Assembly (NCBI GenBank): GCA_963643175.1
Contig: CAVIJF010000054.1
Location: 1-7,472 of the forward strand
Reading direction: 5' to 3'
From: CAMEON01 sp963643175
Lineage (GTDB): Bacteria > Bacillota > Clostridia > Oscillospirales > CAG-272
Length of the DNA: 7,472 nt
This document shows positions 4,953 through 7,472 of this stretch, piece by piece. The position numbers and the translations under genes were made by a program. How positions within the stretch are numbered: position 1 is the stretch's first letter; every line of letters starts with the position of its first letter. The notes under the pieces were generated by a model. It searched no databases. It saw only the letters and a program-made list of their open reading frames with translations, and was not told the DNA's origin.

Positions 4953-6461
4953 TTATGCCTTATGCCCGCCGATCTGCGCATTACGGTCTTTGGCGGTTGC
5001 TCCTTCTTCAAGATTCATCGCCTTGAGGATGGCGTTCTTCCCGTACTTTTTCTTGATGGCAAGCGTGGCGGCTTGTATCTTCCGCTCACGCTCCAAAGCG
5101 GCGTCCTCGGCTTTCTGTTTTTTCTCTTCTGCGGCATAGTCAGTGAAGAGGTCAAGCTGAACAGCGCCGTCGTTTTTCTTCGGTGCATCGGCTTCCGGCA
5201 GGACATGATTTGCAACAACGTACATACGGCGGACAAGCAGATTCTTGTCCACGATCCGGTCAAACAGCTCTGACACAGCACACATTATTTTGCGGGTAGA
5301 TGATGTGTGACCGTCGAGGTTGATAGAGCCGTGCGCCTGTTTGGGAATCTCCCGCCCGTAGTGATCTGTCTCAACCGCGCCGTGATACTTTGCCCGCCGC
5401 GCCGGATCGGTCAGGTTCTCAATGTCGTAGCCAACAGTGAGAACCATCTGATCAGTGACAAGCCCCTTGTCCACCAAGTCCAGCACAAGCAAGTCCGTCA
5501 TCTCGCGGATGACGAGCTTTGCTTTATCTGCCTCATAGGGACAGTGTAAGACCTGACCGGAGCTGAGGCTGTTGGAACTGGGACGGTACGCCTTGATTGC
5601 CTCAATGGTCGTAGGCTCCCAGCCCCACGCATGGTCAATGAGTAGTTCCGCGTTCTTCCCAAACAGCTTGTAAAGCAAGTCCTCGTTCCGCTCTGAACAA
5701 AGGGCAACATCGCCCATTGTGAACATCCCGTTCTGCTCAAGTTTTTTGGAAATGCCCCGACCCACGCGCCAGAAATCCGTGAGAGGCTGGTGCGCCCAAA
5801 GCTCACGCCGAAACTTCATCTCATCCAGTTCGGCAATTCGGACGCCGTTTTCATCTGCTGGTATATGCTTCGCTACAATATCCATTGCCACCTTGCAGAG
5901 AAAGAGGTTTGTCCCGATCCCAGCGGTTGCAGTGATGCCGGTTGTCTCAAGCACGTCAAGGATGATCTTCATTGCAAGCTCGTGAGGTGTCAGCTTGTAG
6001 GTTTTCAGATAGTCCGTCACGTCCATGAACACCTCGTCGATGGAGTAGACCACAATATCCTCCGGCGCAATGTACTTGAGATAAACCTGATAGATGCGGG
6101 TGCTGTACTCCATGTAGTACGCCATCCGAGGCGGCGCGATGATGAAGTCTATCGCCAGAGACGGGTTTGCTTGCAGCTCCGAGAAGAAGTGCGATGTGCC
6201 GTCCAGTCTGCGTCCCGGTGCGTCGTGCTGCCGTCCGACATTCGCTTCCTTCACTCGCTGCTTGACTTCAAACAGCCGCCCGCGTCCGGAGATTCCGTAG
6301 CTTTTGAGGGAAGGCGTGACGGCAAGGCAGATGGTCTTATCCGTCCGGCTTTCGTCTGCGACAACGAGGTTTGTGTCCAGAGGATCTAAGCCGCGCTCCC
6401 GGCACTCCACGGAGGCGTAGAAGGATTTCAGGTCGATTGCGATATAGGTACGTTGCTTCAT
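4953..6461 (-). CDS. Y-family DNA polymerase (UmuC/DinB-like)
   Basis: This 502-residue protein has the three catalytic carboxylates of Y-family polymerases. D10 lies in AIDLKSFYASVE, with Y15 as likely steric gate, and D142 and E143 lie in YSIDEVFMDVTDYL. GIGTNLFLCKVAMD (181-194) is the palm motif after the active site. DFWRVGRGISKKLEQNGMFTMGD (229-251) is the helix-hairpin-helix thumb region, and residues about 300-420 form the little finger. QLDLF at 435-439 matches the beta-clamp binding consensus QL(S/D)LF. The charged tail (445-502) is helical and ends in NAQIGGHKA. The enzyme should perform translesion synthesis at the clamp, perhaps helping fill in or repair transferred DNA. The start is supported by AAGGAGG at 6470-6476, 8 bases upstream. 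I saw no GAAC-N4-GTTC LexA box in the 45-base gap upstream. Length fits element-borne UmuC-type proteins of Firmicutes. Confidence 0.93.
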   Translation of the reverse strand: MKQRTYIAIDLKSFYASVECRERGLDPLDTNLVVADESRTDKTICLAVTPSLKSYGISGRGRLFEVKQRVKEANVGRQHDAPGRRLDGTSHFFSELQANPSLAIDFIIAPPRMAYYMEYSTRIYQVYLKYIAPEDIVVYSIDEVFMDVTDYLKTYKLTPHELAMKIILDVLETTGITATAGIGTNLFLCKVAMDIVAKHIPADENGVRIAELDEMKFRRELWAHQPLTDFWRVGRGISKKLEQNGMFTMGDVALCSERNEDLLYKLFGKNAELLIDHAWGWEPTTIEAIKAYRPSSNSLSSGQVLHCPYEADKAKLVIREMTDLLVLDLVDKGLVTDQMVLTVGYDIENLTDPARRAKYHGAVETDHYGREIPKQAHGSINLDGHTSSTRKIMCAVSELFDRIVDKNLLVRRMYVVANHVLPEADAPKKNDGAVQLDLFTDYAAEEKKQKAEDAALERERKIQAATLAIKKKYGKNAILKAMNLEEGATAKDRNAQIGGHKA

Positions 6462-6506
6462 CTTCTATGCCTCCTTGCGCAAAGTGAATTTTATCCTCCA
6501 GTTGAA

Positions 6507-6680
6507 CTAATCTTCTTCATGGTTCTTTCTTAAAGCATACAGTCTTACAATGTGTGGAATTGCAGACGGAAGAATAAGCAATAATCCCAGTGGGTAATCC
6601 ATAACTAATACTATAACCGCTCCTACAAGTGTAATTACCAATCCAACAACCGATAACAGAAAGTCTTTTTTCTTATCCAT
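6507..6680 (-). CDS. Small protein with two membrane segments
   Basis: This 57-residue protein starts MDKKKD and has two hydrophobic stretches, about 7-27 (FLLSVVGLVITLVGAVIVLV) and 29-50 (YPLGLLLILPSAIPHIVRLY). A charged tail (RKNHEED) follows, so both ends probably face the cytoplasm. I do not recognise it. I chose the ATG at 6680 because GAGG (6687-6690) lies 6 bases upstream; an in-frame ATG at 6692 would add four residues but has a poorer ribosome site. It lies 27 bases after the flavoprotein gene and 45 bases before the polymerase. Two sampled lines give about 33-42% GC, far below the adjacent polymerase, which suggests a separate origin. Confidence 0.6.
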   Translation of the reverse strand: MDKKKDFLLSVVGLVITLVGAVIVLVMDYPLGLLLILPSAIPHIVRLYALRKNHEED

Positions 6681-6707
6681 ATATTTCCTCATGTAATTCC
6701 GATTTAC

Positions 6708-7286
6708 TTAATAAATTCTTTTCCCAAACGCATACGCTTCCTGCAAATGCTCTGTCTTATCAATCTGCGCTTTCCCGTTTGTATCACCGCAGCCTCCGGC
6801 AAGAACCATGCCCTTGTCGTGGAAGCCGATATAATTGACAAGTGCAAACTTGTAGTAGGAAACTGCCTGTTCAAATGTCCAGAAGAAGTTGTCGGCAGAG
6901 GTCATCAGAAGTGCGCAGTCATTGACCGGATATTTCTCATATCTGCCGAGCGGCGGATTCGGGTCTTCCTCTGCTATGCAGTAAAAGCGTTCTATGAATG
7001 CTTTGAGCTTTGAAGAAATCGTCCAGAAGTAGAGGGGAGAAGCAAAAACAATGCAGTCCGCGCCCTTGATCTTCGGCACAATCTCGTTGAAGCTGTCCTT
7101 CTGAACACACGGTTTCCCATACCGACAAGCATTGCAGCCGAGACAGCCTTTTACCTCGTGCTTATTGAGGGAAATGACTTCTACGGAGTTTCCTGCGTCC
7201 TCCGCGCCACAGGCAAAACTCTCAACGAGCTGCGCTGTATTTCCACGCGGTCTTCCGCCGCCTTGAATAACCAAGATTTTTTTCAT
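6708..7286 (-). CDS. Flavodoxin-fold NADPH-dependent FMN reductase-like protein, possible iron-sulfur flavoprotein
   Basis: From MKKILVIQGGG the protein has 192 residues. GGGRPRGNTAQL (9-20) is the phosphate-binding loop for FMN, and ASPLYFWTISSKLKAFIERF is the second flavin-contact segment of the FMN reductase fold. Between them lies C48-x2-C51-x2-C54-x5-C60 (CLGCNACRYGKPC). This spacing fits the compact cysteine motif of iron-sulfur flavoproteins that hold a 4Fe-4S cluster, although similar cysteines occur in family members not shown to carry one. Likely role: NAD(P)H-linked electron transfer or quinone/nitro-compound reduction in the cytoplasm. An in-frame ATG at 7304 lies inside the preceding gene. 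I chose 7286 because AAGGAG (7293-7298) is 6 bases upstream and overlaps the previous stop codon, so translation is probably coupled. Confidence 0.85.
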   Translation of the reverse strand: MKKILVIQGGGRPRGNTAQLVESFACGAEDAGNSVEVISLNKHEVKGCLGCNACRYGKPCVQKDSFNEIVPKIKGADCIVFASPLYFWTISSKLKAFIERFYCIAEEDPNPPLGRYEKYPVNDCALLMTSADNFFWTFEQAVSYYKFALVNYIGFHDKGMVLAGGCGDTNGKAQIDKTEHLQEAYAFGKRIY

Positions 7287-7292
7287 GTTGTT

Positions 7293-7298
7293 CTCCTT
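7293..7298 (-). promoter_or_regulatory. Shine-Dalgarno of the flavoprotein gene
   Basis: AAGGAG lies 6 bases before the ATG at 7286 and shares two A residues with the TAA stop of the upstream gene. It selects this start over the in-frame ATG at 7304, and the overlap indicates translational coupling. Confidence 0.75.
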
Positions 7299-7472
7299 AT
7301 GCACCTATGAGACTCTGGTCAAAGGCAAACAAAGCCTCGTTGATCTCAAAGACGTTATAGTTTCCATGCTCCACGAAATACTCCACGATGATGTCAAACT
7401 TGTTGGAGTGGGAAAGTGCAAAGCCAGCCTTCATGAGCATATCCTTCATTTCCACAAGCGGCAGCTCAAGGG
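7297..7472 (-). CDS. C-terminal end of an unrecognised protein (partial, N-terminus off the right edge)
   Basis: An open frame enters from the right edge and ends at TAA (7297-7299). It gives 58 residues that include LELPLVEMKDMLMKAGFALS and, near the end, NVFEINEALFAFDQSLIGA. The segment is mixed helical with no membrane stretch. I do not recognise the family with confidence. The coding nature is supported by the uninterrupted frame to the edge and by the tight junction with the flavoprotein gene, whose Shine-Dalgarno overlaps this stop. Proteins of this general look occur among small accessory genes of Firmicute conjugative elements, but that is only an impression. Confidence 0.6.
   Translation of the reverse strand, partial: LELPLVEMKDMLMKAGFALSHSNKFDIIVEYFVEHGNYNVFEINEALFAFDQSLIGA

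Noticed and set aside
5790..6389. A 199-codon plus-strand open frame opposite the polymerase
   Set aside because: It is antisense to a clear Y-family polymerase frame, with low-complexity His/Arg/Val composition and no known motif.
6510..6540. GAAC and GTTC words near the polymerase leader as a LexA box
   Set aside because: The two half-sites are about 14 bases apart instead of 4 and lie at the end of the preceding gene.
1..7472. CRISPR arrays, tRNA or rRNA genes, insertion-sequence ends
   Set aside because: I saw no regularly spaced repeats, no cloverleaf-like segment and no transposase or terminal inverted repeats in the window.

Overview
This window looks like part of an integrative/mobilizable element from a gut-type Firmicute (Clostridia). 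The clues are a MobC/MobA-type mobilization pair, a UmuC-like Y-family polymerase with a YolD-like protein, strong GGAGG-type Shine-Dalgarno sites, and overall moderate GC with clearly AT-richer patches. The element family is inferred (the gene set resembles Tn1549-like and related conjugative elements), because no integrase or element end lies in the window. Every gene I can support is on the minus strand, so transcription runs from right to left.

In transcription order: (1) 7472-7297 is the C-terminal end of an unrecognised protein. (2) It is followed at once by a flavodoxin-fold FMN reductase with a CX2CX2CX5C cysteine cluster (7286-6708). (3) A 57-residue protein with two membrane segments follows (6680-6507). 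(4) Next is a 502-residue Y-family DNA polymerase with an internal QLDLF clamp-binding motif (6461-4953). (5) An AT-rich XRE regulator with two C-terminal membrane helices (4789-4250) sits between the polymerase and (6) the YolD-like gene (4219-3791). (7) A single-domain vWA protein with a complete MIDAS motif follows (3689-3036), and its leader contains a long hairpin with a T-tract.

A non-coding stretch of about 300 bases (2734-3035), rich in inverted repeats, precedes mobC (2733-2404) and the relaxase mobA (2443-1076). Its position and structure make it the best oriT candidate. The relaxase gene ends at an 11-bp perfect hairpin. After that, a near-consensus promoter (949-977) drives a two-gene cargo unit: a small Cro/C1-type regulator (913-668) whose stop overlaps the start of a PLD-family nuclease resembling NgoFVII-type restriction endonucleases. 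The nuclease runs off the left edge. No methyltransferase is visible in the window; if this is a restriction-modification system, it should lie past the left edge.

Together the genes suggest a conjugative/mobilizable backbone (relaxosome, oriT, and polymerase plus YolD plus vWA) carrying defence-type cargo at its relaxase-distal end and small AT-rich genes inserted between backbone genes.
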